From positions 3,155,081-3,219,080 of the forward strand of contig NC_009012.1 of assembly GCF_000015865.1 (NCBI RefSeq): a stretch of DNA of 64,000 nucleotides. The letters are read 5' to 3'. The position numbers were made by a program, and so were the translations under genes. The notes below the pieces were generated by a model that saw only the letters and a list, made by a program, of their open reading frames with translations, did no database searches and was not told the origin of the DNA. This stretch comes from Acetivibrio thermocellus ATCC 27405. GTDB lineage: Bacteria > Bacillota > Clostridia > Acetivibrionales > Acetivibrionaceae. Below, piece by piece: positions 16,813-25,820 of the stretch; position 1 is the stretch's first letter, and each line of letters begins with the position of its first letter.

Positions 16813-18366
16813 ATGGCCAAAAAATCGTTTATAGGCAGTGCTGTCATTTTGATGATAGCCAGTTTCATAGTTAAAATAATTGGTTTTATTTACAGAATAT
16901 ACCTTTCAAACCTTATCGGCGCAGAAGGCATGGGGTTGTTCCAGCTTATTTCCCCTGTGTATTCCCTCATTATCCTTACTTTGACTTCGGGAGTGTCGAT
17001 AGCTGTCTCCAAGATGGTGGCGGAAGAAATGGCAAAAGGCCACCATGTCAATTTAAGGAGGATTACGGGCTGCGCCCTGGTTATTGTTTTATTGGCAGGC
17101 TTGGCGGTTTCCCTGCTGATTCTTATTTTTATAAATCCTATAGTCAATGTAATATTAAAGGATTCCAGGACCTATTATTCAATGCTTCTTTTGATACCCT
17201 GTATACCTGTGATTGCAGCTGCATCCGCCCTCAAAGGGTACTTTTATGGTATACAGGATGTGGTGCCCACCGCATGCTCTCAAGTTGTGGAACAGCTTGT
17301 GAAAACATTTTTGGTTATGGCCATGGCGGGCTACTTCGTAAATGTGGGACTGGAATATGCCTGTGCTCTTGCGACTGTCGGAATGGCACTCGGCGAGATT
17401 TCAAACCTGTTGGTTTTGGTTGTAGTGTACAAATTCAAGAAAAAGCGGGCTTGTGCGAATGCATCCAAAAAAGGCTTTATGAGAAAGCGAGTTATAGTTA
17501 AGGAGATTGTAAAAATATCAATTCCTGTGTCTTTCAACAGGTTTATCACTTCCATCATGTCCACTGTAGAGTTTATTTTAATCCCGAGAATGCTTGTTTT
17601 GGGGGGCATGACCTATCAAAACAGCATACAGGAATATGGCAAACTTACGGGAATGGCCATGCCGCTGGTTTTCTTTCCGTCCCTTGTGACATCAGCTCTG
17701 GCGACGACTCTTGTTCCGGCGATTTCGGAAGCAATGTCCGTAAAAAGATACAAAACGGTCAATTACAGAATGTCAAAATCAATACAACTTACATTTATAA
17801 TGGGTTTTATATTTTCAGCCATTTTTATGCTCTTTCCCGATACAATAGGGGATTTAATTTACAGGAAGGAAAATATCGGGCATATATTGTATCTTCTCTC
17901 CTTTACCGGAATATTCATTTATCTTCAGCAGACCCTCCTGGGCATAATGAACGGCCTTGGGAAACAGGGAATTCTTCTTAGAAACTCTATTGTGGGTTAT
18001 GTAATAAGAATACTTTTTGTGATTTACTTTGTTCCTTCATACGGAATTGCAGGATATATTGCGGGTATGGTGGTAAGTTCCATATGCGTTTGCATACTGG
18101 ATATTTCAACGGTAATCAAGACAACAGGAATGGCGCTTGATTTTAGAAATTGGATAATAAAACCCGGCCTTGCGGGGGCAATAATGCTTGTTATTGGGAA
18201 ATACGTGCAAAGCTTCTTCACCATATTTCACCTGGGACATTCATGGACGGTTGTACTCACTGTCTTTGGAAATATTGTAATCGGTTTTTTGCTGATGTTT
18301 GTGCTGGGAGTTCTGGATAAAGATGAGATGTTGGCCATGGTAGGCTTAAAAAAAGTGCAGAGGTAA
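16813..18366 (+). CDS. MOP-superfamily lipid/polysaccharide flippase (SpoVB/MurJ-like)
   Basis: 517 residues with about 14 transmembrane helices, beginning FIGSAVILMIASFIVKIIGFIYRIYLSNLIGAEGMGLFQL, typical of the SpoVB/RfbX-type branch of the MATE-like MOP exporters. Family members flip undecaprenyl-linked sugars, including lipid II, and SpoVB acts in spore cortex synthesis. Several paralogues are usual in Clostridia, so I do not assign spoVB firmly. An extended -10 (TGCTATAAT, 16793-16801) lies only 11 bases before the ATG, so the transcript may be nearly leaderless; CAGGA is the only SD-like sequence. Confidence 0.88.
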   Translation: MAKKSFIGSAVILMIASFIVKIIGFIYRIYLSNLIGAEGMGLFQLISPVYSLIILTLTSGVSIAVSKMVAEEMAKGHHVNLRRITGCALVIVLLAGLAVSLLILIFINPIVNVILKDSRTYYSMLLLIPCIPVIAAASALKGYFYGIQDVVPTACSQVVEQLVKTFLVMAMAGYFVNVGLEYACALATVGMALGEISNLLVLVVVYKFKKKRACANASKKGFMRKRVIVKEIVKISIPVSFNRFITSIMSTVEFILIPRMLVLGGMTYQNSIQEYGKLTGMAMPLVFFPSLVTSALATTLVPAISEAMSVKRYKTVNYRMSKSIQLTFIMGFIFSAIFMLFPDTIGDLIYRKENIGHILYLLSFTGIFIYLQQTLLGIMNGLGKQGILLRNSIVGYVIRILFVIYFVPSYGIAGYIAGMVVSSICVCILDISTVIKTTGMALDFRNWIIKPGLAGAIMLVIGKYVQSFFTIFHLGHSWTVVLTVFGNIVIGFLLMFVLGVLDKDEMLAMVGLKKVQR

Positions 18367-18379
18367 AAGCAGTGAAAGC

Positions 18380-18399
18380 ACGGTTCCGCAAGGGACCGT
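18380..18399 (+). terminator. Hairpin after the SpoVB-like gene
   Basis: ACGGTTCC pairs with GGGACCGT across a GCAA tetraloop, followed by only three T residues. The rest of 18367-18858 is AT-rich and holds the tandem repeat at 18741 and a promoter. Confidence 0.6.
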
Positions 18400-18740
18400 T
18401 TCATAACTTTCTTTGAACGTCAAAGGCTTTGCAAAGCGTATTTGTAATTTATACCGTAAAAAGCTTGCACACATCCAAAGAGGTTAACATATTCTATAAG
18501 TAAATGATGAAAAAATAATCGGAAAATAATTAAAATAATTAAAAAAATGAAATTTTTACTAAAGTAATATTTTTTTTTGCCGATAATATAAACGCTGCAG
18601 TTGGAATTTTGATAAAATTGGAATTATATTGGGAAATATGTTATAATCAGGGCCGATATTCAAAAGGCAATTGTATTTTTAATCTGTCATAAATGCCAAC
18701 CTGCAATGCATACAATACAAAGTATGCTTTTTAATGCCCG

Positions 18741-18784
18741 GAGGAAGGAAATATTAAATTTAGAGGAAGGAAATATTAAATTTA
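18741..18784 (+). repeat. Perfect 22-bp tandem duplication
   Basis: Two identical 22-base units, each beginning GAGGAAGGAA and ending AAATTTA. Each contains an SD-like GAGGAAGG, but no open frame follows either. Confidence 0.85.
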
Positions 18785-18817
18785 TATTAATAATACATGA
18801 AGTTTGTATTAAAAATA

Positions 18818-18847
18818 TTGATATTTATAACAATTTTATTATATAAT
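18818..18847 (+). promoter_or_regulatory. Promoter of the Spo0E-like gene
   Basis: TTGATA (18818-18823), an 18-bp spacer, and TATAAT (18842-18847), about 54 bases before the start codon. Confidence 0.65.
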
Positions 18848-18900
18848 GGAATCCAAGATTGTGGAGGATTTACTTAAAAATTTACAAGGAGGTGTATGAA

Positions 18901-19071
18901 ATGAACAATTACGCTGAACAGCTGAGAAATGAGATTTTAGAAAAGAACAAACTGATTAATTATTTTAATCAGAAACATGACGTAAACAAGTCGAAGATTA
19001 AGAGCATCGAAATTGAACTTGACAGTCTTTTGTATAAGTATTACAAAACCCTTAAGAACAGGGATTTCTAG
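18901..19071 (+). CDS. Spo0E-like aspartyl-phosphate phosphatase
   Basis: 56 residues from ATG 18901, which has a perfect AAGGAGGTG eight bases upstream. The size, two-helix predicted fold, N-terminal EQLRNEI and the core SIEIELDSLLYKYYK fit the Spo0E/Rap-like small phosphatase family, whose signature is S-x-x-L-D-x-L-I-x-x-Y. Such proteins dephosphorylate Spo0A~P and delay sporulation. The Ser of the signature is displaced here relative to Bacillus Spo0E, so the assignment is reasonable but not secure. Confidence 0.65.
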   Translation: MNNYAEQLRNEILEKNKLINYFNQKHDVNKSKIKSIEIELDSLLYKYYKTLKNRDF

Positions 19072-19087
19072 AGGCTTTTAACCAAAG

Positions 19088-19174
19088 GTAAGCATACATG
19101 AGAAACTAAAGACCGGTAAGTGGGTAGGTACAATATACCCTTGCCGGTGAATACATAGTTTTTGGTATGCTTAC
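19088..19174. terminator. Long near-palindromic hairpin between convergent genes
   Basis: Outer arms GTAAGCATAC (19088-19097) and GTATGCTTAC (19165-19174) are perfect. Inside, AAACTA pairs with TAGTTT, and ACCGGTAAG (19112-19120) pairs with CTTGCCGGT (19140-19148). The minus-strand stop codon lies in the right outer arm. It probably terminates both converging transcripts, though it lacks a strong T-run. Confidence 0.6.
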
Positions 19175-20667
19175 AGTATTGGAATATTATCTGTCAGGGA
19201 CTTGTTCCTGTCAAAGCGTAAAATCAATTCGGAAAGTTTTTCAATGCCCCTTTCAATTTCATCAGCGTCAACTGCGGCAAAGCTTAACCTTATATTGTTG
19301 AGATTGGTTGGCGTACTGCTGTAGAAGATCCTACCGGGAGCAAACACAATATTCTCGGCAGACGCAGCCTTTAACAGGCTGCCTGTAAAGCAGTTTGCTG
19401 GAAGCTCGAGCCAAATATTCAGGCCGCCTCCGGGCTTGTGGAACTGAACATTTTGGGGAAGATGCCTTTCCAAAGCTTCTATAGTTTTATAATACCTTTC
19501 TTTGTAAATATTGAACATTAGTTTAAAATGCCCGTCCCACATTCCTTTTCTTATATAAAGGTCAAAAGCCCTCTGGATAAGTCCGGAGGTGGATATGTCC
19601 GTTGCATGTTTTGCTTCTATTATATAACTTTTAAGGCTTGACGGCACAACCATAAAGCCAAGCCTGAGTCCCGGCATAAAAATCTTGGAAAAACTTTTGA
19701 GAAATATAACTCTGTCGGATTTATCCATGGATTTAACGGTGGCAAACCCCATATTTTCAAAGTCCAGTCCGCTTACATAATCATCCTCGATAATATAAGC
19801 GTCATACCTTTCCGCAAGGGCCAAAATTTCCTTCCTTTTCTCATTGGAATATGATATCCCTGTAGGATTCTGAAAAGACGGTATTGTGTAAATAAGCTTT
19901 GGTTTGTATTTTTTAAGGTTGTACTCAAGGATATTAAGATTCGGACCGTCACAAGACAAGGGAACATCGGCGATTTCCGCTCCTCTTGATTTAAATACCG
20001 CTATAGCTCCCGTATAGGTGGGACTTTCGGTAATCACATAGTCACCCTGCCTCAACAGGGCTTTGGCAATTATATCTATTCCCTGCTGCGCGCCGGAAAT
20101 GATCTGAATATTTTCCTCATGACACGCAATTTTTCTTTTTTCGAGCAGAATGCGGACTGACGAACGCAAAGGGTAATAGCCTTGACTGTCCTGATAGTCA
20201 AAAGCGTTTCCCCGGTCACGGTCAAGTACTTCATTTAAAACAAGCTTGAAGTTTTCCACCGGAAACAGACTTGACTTGGGGGTGGCGCTGGCAAAATTAA
20301 TGGTATTTTCATTGATTTTAATATGCCCGTTGTTGATTAAGTTGAGGTCGTCGCTTTGATAAAGCTCATCCAGTATAATGTTGCGGTCTGAGTAATTTTC
20401 GCTTTGCTTGGGCAGAACAACGGCAACATACGTACCGCTTCCCGGCCTGGAATATACATAGCCTTTTGTTTCCAGGTGTTTGTAACAGGACACTATTGTC
20501 ACTGAATTGACATTGAGCAAGGCCGACATTTGACGTATTGAAGGAAGTTTCAGATCAGCCGGAAGTATCCCGTTTTCAATCATTTCGGCGATTTTGTCGC
20601 TGAGTTGCATATATAAAGGAGTGCCTGAATTTTTATCAAGTTTTACAGACTTAAACAGTTCCAGCAT
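19171..20667 (-). CDS. MocR-type GntR/aminotransferase transcriptional regulator
   Basis: 498 residues. An N-terminal GntR winged helix (about 10-80: TPLYMQLSDKIAEMIENG, LPSIRQMSALLNVNSVTIVSCYKHLETKGYVYSRPGSGTYV) is fused to a fold-type I aminotransferase domain (about 115-490). The latter has SGAQQGID, ESPTYTGAI, PSFQNPTGISYS, EDDYVSGL and the PLP lysine region LKSFSKIFMPGLRLGF. MocR proteins (PdxR, GabR) sense PLP or amino-donor compounds rather than catalyse transamination. I prefer ATG 20667 (GGTGAT upstream) over the GTG codons before it. It is divergent from the UbiA-type gene. Direct repeats over its promoter suggest autoregulation. Confidence 0.88.
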   Translation of the reverse strand: MLELFKSVKLDKNSGTPLYMQLSDKIAEMIENGILPADLKLPSIRQMSALLNVNSVTIVSCYKHLETKGYVYSRPGSGTYVAVVLPKQSENYSDRNIILDELYQSDDLNLINNGHIKINENTINFASATPKSSLFPVENFKLVLNEVLDRDRGNAFDYQDSQGYYPLRSSVRILLEKRKIACHEENIQIISGAQQGIDIIAKALLRQGDYVITESPTYTGAIAVFKSRGAEIADVPLSCDGPNLNILEYNLKKYKPKLIYTIPSFQNPTGISYSNEKRKEILALAERYDAYIIEDDYVSGLDFENMGFATVKSMDKSDRVIFLKSFSKIFMPGLRLGFMVVPSSLKSYIIEAKHATDISTSGLIQRAFDLYIRKGMWDGHFKLMFNIYKERYYKTIEALERHLPQNVQFHKPGGGLNIWLELPANCFTGSLLKAASAENIVFAPGRIFYSSTPTNLNNIRLSFAAVDADEIERGIEKLSELILRFDRNKSLTDNIPIL

Positions 20668-20680
20668 TTCAATCACCACG

Positions 20681-20731
20681 CGCAGCTTTTGTACACGCAG
20701 CTATTGTAACAGAATAGAAGATGCGTGTAAA
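20681..20731 (-). promoter_or_regulatory. MocR gene promoter overlapped by direct repeats
   Basis: On the minus strand TTTACA (complement of 20726-20731), 17 bp, then TACAAT (complement of 20703-20708). Two direct repeats of CGCAGCTNTTGTA begin at 20681 and 20696, 15 bp apart, covering the -10 and start site. Paired direct repeats are the known binding architecture of GabR/PdxR-type regulators. Confidence 0.65.
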
Positions 20732-20948
20732 GAGCCGGGAATTTGCTGCCAAAAGTATAAGGTTAAAGGTTTAAGAAGAGAAAAGGCACTGGATTTACCT
20801 TTTGTCAAATGATATAATATGAGGCTGACATCCGGGGATTTAAAATGAAAATGGCAGTGAAACAAAAATGTAAAATGTTTTTTGAGTATATTATTGTACA
20901 ATAATATGTAATGGAGTGTATGAGAAAGCCTTCCGGGAGTGATAATGA

Positions 20949-21854
20949 TTGAGCAAAGTTTCGGACAAGGCCGAAAAGGCCGGCATTGTTGATAAAATCA
21001 AAGGGTATGTCAGGCTTGCAAGGCCAAAGCAGTGGATAAAGAATCTTTTTGTATTTGCGGCTTTAATATTTGCAAAACATGTTTTTGATGTTGATTATTT
21101 TACAAAAGTTCTGCTGGCCTTTTTATGCTTTTGCATGATTTCGGCTTGCGTTTATATCATAAATGATGTTGTGGATGCGGAAAAAGACAGGCTTCATCCA
21201 AAAAAGAAGTTAAGACCCATAGCGTCGGGCATGATAAGTAAAACGGAAGCATTGGTGTTTTTGGCAGTACTGTTGCCGGTTGCCGTAACTTTCGCCTTCA
21301 TGCTGGACACAAGTTTTGCATTGGTTTTGCTTTTGTATTTTGCAAACAACATACTATATTCCATAAAAGTCAAGCATATGGTTATACTTGATGTTATGTC
21401 GATAGCTTTGGGATTTCTCTTGAGAGTAATCGGTGGAGCTCTGGTCATTAAGGTGTATATTTCTCCGTGGATTTTGTTGTGTACTTTGCTTTTGTCGCTG
21501 TTTTTGGGCTTCAGCAAGAGAAGAAACGAGCTTGTGGTGCTGGAAAACGGTGCAAATTCCCACAGAAAGATACTCAAGGAGTATTCACTGGAATTTATAG
21601 ACAATATGCTTTCCATTGTCACGGCCTGTACCGTGATGGCATATTCCCTCTATACTTTTATGAGCAGCAATGAGAACTATTACATGATGTTGACGATACC
21701 ATATGTATTGTACGGTATTTTCAGGTATCAGTATATCATATACCAGAAAAAAGAGGGTGGGAGTCCTGAAGAGACTGTTCTTTCGGACTTGCCCCTTATG
21801 ATAAACATAATTCTCTGGGCACTTACAAGTATAATAATTTTATACGTTGAATAG
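20949..21854 (+). CDS. UbiA-family prenyltransferase, decaprenyl-phosphate phosphoribosyltransferase-like
   Basis: 301 residues with about eight membrane helices. [17 protein letters not shown] near 25 and [23 protein letters not shown] near 72 are the aspartate-rich motifs of UbiA enzymes. The second motif and the RPKQW start are closest to the subgroup that moves phosphoribose from PRPP onto polyprenyl phosphate (mycobacterial DPPR synthase, Rv3806c) rather than quinone-pathway enzymes. The start is TTG 20949, preceded by GGGAGTG. It opens a run of co-directional genes for envelope polysaccharide. The substrate is inferred from family resemblance. Confidence 0.8.
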   Translation: MSKVSDKAEKAGIVDKIKGYVRLARPKQWIKNLFVFAALIFAKHVFDVDYFTKVLLAFLCFCMISACVYIINDVVDAEKDRLHPKKKLRPIASGMISKTEALVFLAVLLPVAVTFAFMLDTSFALVLLLYFANNILYSIKVKHMVILDVMSIALGFLLRVIGGALVIKVYISPWILLCTLLLSLFLGFSKRRNELVVLENGANSHRKILKEYSLEFIDNMLSIVTACTVMAYSLYTFMSSNENYYMMLTIPYVLYGIFRYQYIIYQKKEGGSPEETVLSDLPLMINIILWALTSIIILYVE

Positions 21855-21867
21855 GGGAAGGGGATAT

Positions 21868-22404
21868 ATGAAAAAGTTAAGCTATTATGTATGCATTAGC
21901 CTGTACTATTTGATAGCCAGGCATTTGCCCGGTTCGGACACTCCATACAGCCTTGGTTCAAAAAAGATAAGAGGTTTTCTTTGCAAAAGGATTTTTAAAA
22001 AGGCGGGAAAAAACATAAATATTGAACATGGTGTTTATTTTGCCTCCGGAAGAGATATAGAAATTGGGGACAACTCCGGACTGGGACTTAATTGCAGGGT
22101 GAACGGCCCGTTGAAAATAGGAAATGATGTTATGATTGGCCCCGATGTTATGATATTTACGCAAAATCACAGACATGACAGGCTGGATATTCCCATGAGG
22201 CTCCAGACGGACCCTAAGAGGCCTGTGGTTATAGAAGATGACGTTTGGATCGGCGCAAGGGTGATTATTCTTCCGGGAGTTACAATTCACAAGGGAGCCA
22301 TTGTTGGTGCGGGAGCCGTTGTCACAAAAGACGTGCCGGAATATGCCATAGTGGGAGGGAATCCTGCAAGGGTTATAAAATACAGGGACGGAAGAGAAGT
22401 TTGA
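21868..22404 (+). CDS. Hexapeptide-repeat O-acetyltransferase
   Basis: 178 residues from ATG 21868, which has AGGGGAAGGGG just upstream; an in-frame TTG at 21847 overlaps the previous gene. Left-handed beta-helix repeats are clear ([86 protein letters not shown] in part), with the catalytic His in TQNHRHDR. It belongs to the LacA/CysE/WcaF-type acetyl-CoA-dependent sugar acetyltransferases and probably modifies a surface polysaccharide sugar. It is translationally coupled to the UbiA gene. Confidence 0.87.
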   Translation: MKKLSYYVCISLYYLIARHLPGSDTPYSLGSKKIRGFLCKRIFKKAGKNINIEHGVYFASGRDIEIGDNSGLGLNCRVNGPLKIGNDVMIGPDVMIFTQNHRHDRLDIPMRLQTDPKRPVVIEDDVWIGARVIILPGVTIHKGAIVGAGAVVTKDVPEYAIVGGNPARVIKYRDGREV

Positions 22405-22452
22405 CATGGGAAATATGATACAATATGGTAATATGGTGACGGAGATGATAAA

Positions 22453-23556
22453 ATGATAAAAGTATTATACTTGCTAAACCATGCCGGAAAGGCCGGAACG
22501 GAAAGATATGTGCAGACTTTGATTGAAAAACTTCACAATAACAAAATAAAGGCTTATTTTGCTTACAATGAGGATGGACTTTTGGTTGAAAGGCTTAAAG
22601 AGTTGGGAATTGAGACGTATAGGATTGAAATGAGAAATCCCTTTGATATAAAAGCCGTTTTCAATCTTGTAAAACTTTGTAAAAAACTTGACATTGACCT
22701 TATTCATACCCAGTTTTTAAGGGAAAATTACATAGCCATGCTGTCCCGCATCATAAATCCAAAAGTCAGGGTAATGTATACCAACCACTTTATTATGAGA
22801 AACAATCTTCCCATCAGGATTGCCAACAGAATTATCACGCCTTTGGAATCCAATATTATTGCTGTGTGCAACCGGGGACGGGACATGATGATTTCCAACG
22901 GTATAAATCCAAAGAAGATTAAAGTGATATTCAACGGAGTTGACGTAAAATACTGGAGTGAGCCGGTGGAATCAACGGTAAGAGAAGAGTTTCAGATAGA
23001 TGACGATGTGTTTGTAATGCTTTGTGCCTCAAGATTTGCCCATGACAAAGGACACAAATTTTTAATCAATGCTCTTTATGAGCTGAAAAAAATGACCAAT
23101 CGGAAGTTCAAGTGCATCCTGTCAAACGACGGGCCGCTGCTTGAAGAGTGCAAAAAACAGGTTGAGGACATGGGCCTTTCCGACGTTGTGATATTTGCGG
23201 GATTTCGGAAGGATATAAAAAATCTTATATACGGGTGCGACCTTTATATTAATTCTTCCGAGCACGAGGCTCTAAGCTTTCTTATTATAGAAGTGCTGGC
23301 CTGCGGAGTGCCGCTCATTGCCACCGATATGGGCGGGAACCGGGATATTATAAATAAAGAAACCAATTGCGGCATACTGGTACAGTACAATGACCATAAA
23401 GGTCTTGCCGAGGCCATAATCAAAGTTATGGAAGACGGCGAGCTTCGAAAGACTTTAAGTAAAAATGCCTTAAAAACTGTCAGGGAGAAATTTAATCTTG
23501 ATAAAGTGGCGGAGGAAACATATAATTTATACGAGGAAAGCTTGAACAAAAACTAA
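22453..23556 (+). CDS. GT4-family glycosyltransferase
   Basis: 367 residues with a GT-B fold. The N-terminal acceptor domain begins VLYLLNHAGKAGTERYVQTLIEKL. The C-terminal donor domain has CASRFAHDKGHKFLINAL near 195, LSNDGPLLEECKKQV near 225, and the EX7E motif in SSEHEALSFLIIEVLACGVPLIATDMGG near 275. It would transfer an NDP-sugar residue to a growing glycan on the cytoplasmic face. It lies in the same direction and close to the acetyltransferase. Donor sugar cannot be read from sequence. Confidence 0.88.
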   Translation: MIKVLYLLNHAGKAGTERYVQTLIEKLHNNKIKAYFAYNEDGLLVERLKELGIETYRIEMRNPFDIKAVFNLVKLCKKLDIDLIHTQFLRENYIAMLSRIINPKVRVMYTNHFIMRNNLPIRIANRIITPLESNIIAVCNRGRDMMISNGINPKKIKVIFNGVDVKYWSEPVESTVREEFQIDDDVFVMLCASRFAHDKGHKFLINALYELKKMTNRKFKCILSNDGPLLEECKKQVEDMGLSDVVIFAGFRKDIKNLIYGCDLYINSSEHEALSFLIIEVLACGVPLIATDMGGNRDIINKETNCGILVQYNDHKGLAEAIIKVMEDGELRKTLSKNALKTVREKFNLDKVAEETYNLYEESLNKN

Positions 23557-23603
23557 GCAAAAATAACCGGATTTTTTAAATCTTTATAAGGAGAGTTGGG
23601 AAT

Positions 23604-24101
23604 ATGATTATTGACAGTAAAGGAAAGTTGTTTGGCAAAATAAGTATAATCGATATTTTAATTTTAGTGGTATTGATTGCCGGAATTGCGGGAGTATGGG
23701 TGAAGTTTTTCAAATCAGGTTCTGTAACACCTATTGCAGTAAAAAACGAAACTTATATTGTGGGACTTTATTGGGAAGAATCCCCTGAATTTGCGGTAAG
23801 ATCCGTTAAAATTGGTGATATTGCAAGAGATTTTGACAGAGGAGCAATTTTGGGAAAAGTAACGGATATTCAAATAGACGACTCAATATCTTTTGTAAAG
23901 ACTGCCGACGGCAGAGTTGTCGCAAGTTCGACACCGGGATATGTGTCCTACCATATTACCCTTGAAGCCACAGGAGTTCCAAGTGATCTCGGAGGAGTTA
24001 TCTTTGACGGAATGGACTATCAGATAGGAAAGTCAATGACCGTGAAAGTGGGAAATGCTATTTTTATGGGCAGGATTGATAGATTGGAAAAAAAGGGGTA
24101 A
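23604..24101 (+). CDS. DUF4330-type membrane protein
   Basis: 165 residues with an N-terminal signature DSKGKLFGKISIIDILILVVLI that merges into one transmembrane helix (about 13-33), followed by an extracytoplasmic beta-rich domain. This is the DUF4330 pattern as I know it. AAGGAGAG precedes the ATG by 9 bases. It sits between a glycosyltransferase and an O-antigen-ligase-like gene and overlaps neither, suggesting a structural or accessory role in polysaccharide export or assembly. No catalytic residues are evident. Confidence 0.75.
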   Translation: MIIDSKGKLFGKISIIDILILVVLIAGIAGVWVKFFKSGSVTPIAVKNETYIVGLYWEESPEFAVRSVKIGDIARDFDRGAILGKVTDIQIDDSISFVKTADGRVVASSTPGYVSYHITLEATGVPSDLGGVIFDGMDYQIGKSMTVKVGNAIFMGRIDRLEKKG

Positions 24102-24107
24102 TGAACT

Positions 24108-25706
24108 TTGTTTCATGACAGTGTGCTTTTAAAGCCGGTTTTTCTTCTGGTTAAGCTTATAAATACTTCATATGAAAACAGTATTTTAAAAAGGGTTGTC
24201 ACTTCTGTCATCAACTTTTTTAAAACGCTTAACCGTTTTTATGAAAACAGCGTTACTGCGCGCATAGCAAAATTGATAACGGAAATGTTGTATAACAGTG
24301 CCATAATTGGCTTTTTCACAAGAAAAGGCAAAATGTCCAGGTGGTGGGAACATTCTCTGGCATACCGGATAATAAACGGTTGCTTTGAGGTTCCCTCAAA
24401 GATTTTAAAGGGTTTTTATCAGAAGCATGAAGAAATATTTTTGGAAAGTATTGCGGTAAAAGCGGCGAAGGCTTTGCTGCAAAGAATTGAATATATAGTG
24501 GGGCTGTTTTTGATAGTCATTTTGGTTGTTCCCCATGAAAGATGGAATAATGTTTACAATGTGGCAATAGCTTTGTTTCTTGTTTTTCTGATTTTTATAA
24601 ACACCATAATTCAAAGACACTGGATGTTTAATTTCAAGGCATTGGACTGTACGCTCATATTGTTTATGACGGCTGTGGTTGTTTCTTTTGCCACTTCCAT
24701 GAATATATCAAGCAGTATTAAATATATGTTGTTTTATGCAGCCTGCTTTCTGTTTGTTTTGATAATTGTCAGCACCGCAAAAAATGAAAATTCCCTTCAG
24801 ACAATTATTGAAATGATGCTTTTTGGGGTTACGGCGATAGGAATTTTCGGATTATGGCAGTCGATAAGCGGTGCCGTTGTTTTTGACCCGTCCCTTACTG
24901 ACGTTGAGATGAATCAGGGCATGCCGGGAAGGATTTATGCCACTATGAGCAACCCGAACAATTTCGGTGAGATACTGGTGATGTCGCTTCCTTTTTATGT
25001 AAGTGTGATTTTGAATTCGAAAACTTTCTTCAAAAAAATGATATATTTTATTATGGCGTTGCCGCCTCTGCTTGCCCTTTTTAATACCGGTTCGAGGTCA
25101 TCATGGATAGGTTTTGCGGTTTCGGTAATAGTGATAACGTTTTTGCTCAATAAAAGGCTTTTGCCTTTTATAATATTGGGCGGGGTAATGATGATACCTT
25201 TCCTTCCCCAGTATGTTTACAACCGGATTCTTACCATTTTCAGAGCCGCACAGGATACTTCAACCCAGACCAGGGTCAAGATTTTGCAGACTGTGGAACC
25301 AATGTTCAAACACTATATGCTGTCGGGGGTTGGCCTGGGTTCGGACATATTCAGGCAACTGATTCAGAATTACAAATTGTATACAAAAGCAGTTCCGCCT
25401 CATACCCATATTCTGTATTTGCAGATATGGATTGAAATGGGGCTTGCCGGATTTGTCACTTTCATGTGGTATATTTACAGAACAATAAAGAATTCTGTTA
25501 TTGGTATATATAATTCAAGCCTGACGCTTAAAACCATACTTGCCGCAGGGACGGCAGCTTTGTGCGGGATTTTGGTGACGTCGCTGGTGGAGTACAGCTG
25601 GTATTATCCAAGAGTGATGGTTATGTTCTGGGTGCTTTTGGGGATAATTGCCGCAGCGACATATTTGGCTGAGTTAAAGAACAGAAGGCTCTCGGAGATG
25701 GACTGA
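24108..25706 (+). CDS. O-antigen ligase / polymerase-like membrane protein
   Basis: 532 residues with about ten helices after an N-terminal soluble stretch of some 125 residues that has short imitating repeats (NTSYENSILKRVV, NRFYENSVTARIA). The Wzy_C signature region is visible as LFNTGSRSSWIGFAVS near 325 and SGVGLGSDIF...PPHTHILYLQIWIEMGLAGF near 405-450, the large periplasmic loop of WaaL/Wzy proteins. It probably polymerises or ligates a lipid-linked glycan on the outer face. The start is TTG 24108 with AAAAGGGG nine bases upstream, six bases after the DUF4330 stop. Confidence 0.87.
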   Translation: MFHDSVLLKPVFLLVKLINTSYENSILKRVVTSVINFFKTLNRFYENSVTARIAKLITEMLYNSAIIGFFTRKGKMSRWWEHSLAYRIINGCFEVPSKILKGFYQKHEEIFLESIAVKAAKALLQRIEYIVGLFLIVILVVPHERWNNVYNVAIALFLVFLIFINTIIQRHWMFNFKALDCTLILFMTAVVVSFATSMNISSSIKYMLFYAACFLFVLIIVSTAKNENSLQTIIEMMLFGVTAIGIFGLWQSISGAVVFDPSLTDVEMNQGMPGRIYATMSNPNNFGEILVMSLPFYVSVILNSKTFFKKMIYFIMALPPLLALFNTGSRSSWIGFAVSVIVITFLLNKRLLPFIILGGVMMIPFLPQYVYNRILTIFRAAQDTSTQTRVKILQTVEPMFKHYMLSGVGLGSDIFRQLIQNYKLYTKAVPPHTHILYLQIWIEMGLAGFVTFMWYIYRTIKNSVIGIYNSSLTLKTILAAGTAALCGILVTSLVEYSWYYPRVMVMFWVLLGIIAAATYLAELKNRRLSEMD

Positions 25707-25820
25707 GGAAATGGATTAATAAAAACATACAATCATGCCGATACAAAAATATGGACAATTTTTCAATAATGCAATAATGATATAAAATAAAAGACCTTAT
25801 GAGAGGTTGGTCGTGATTGT

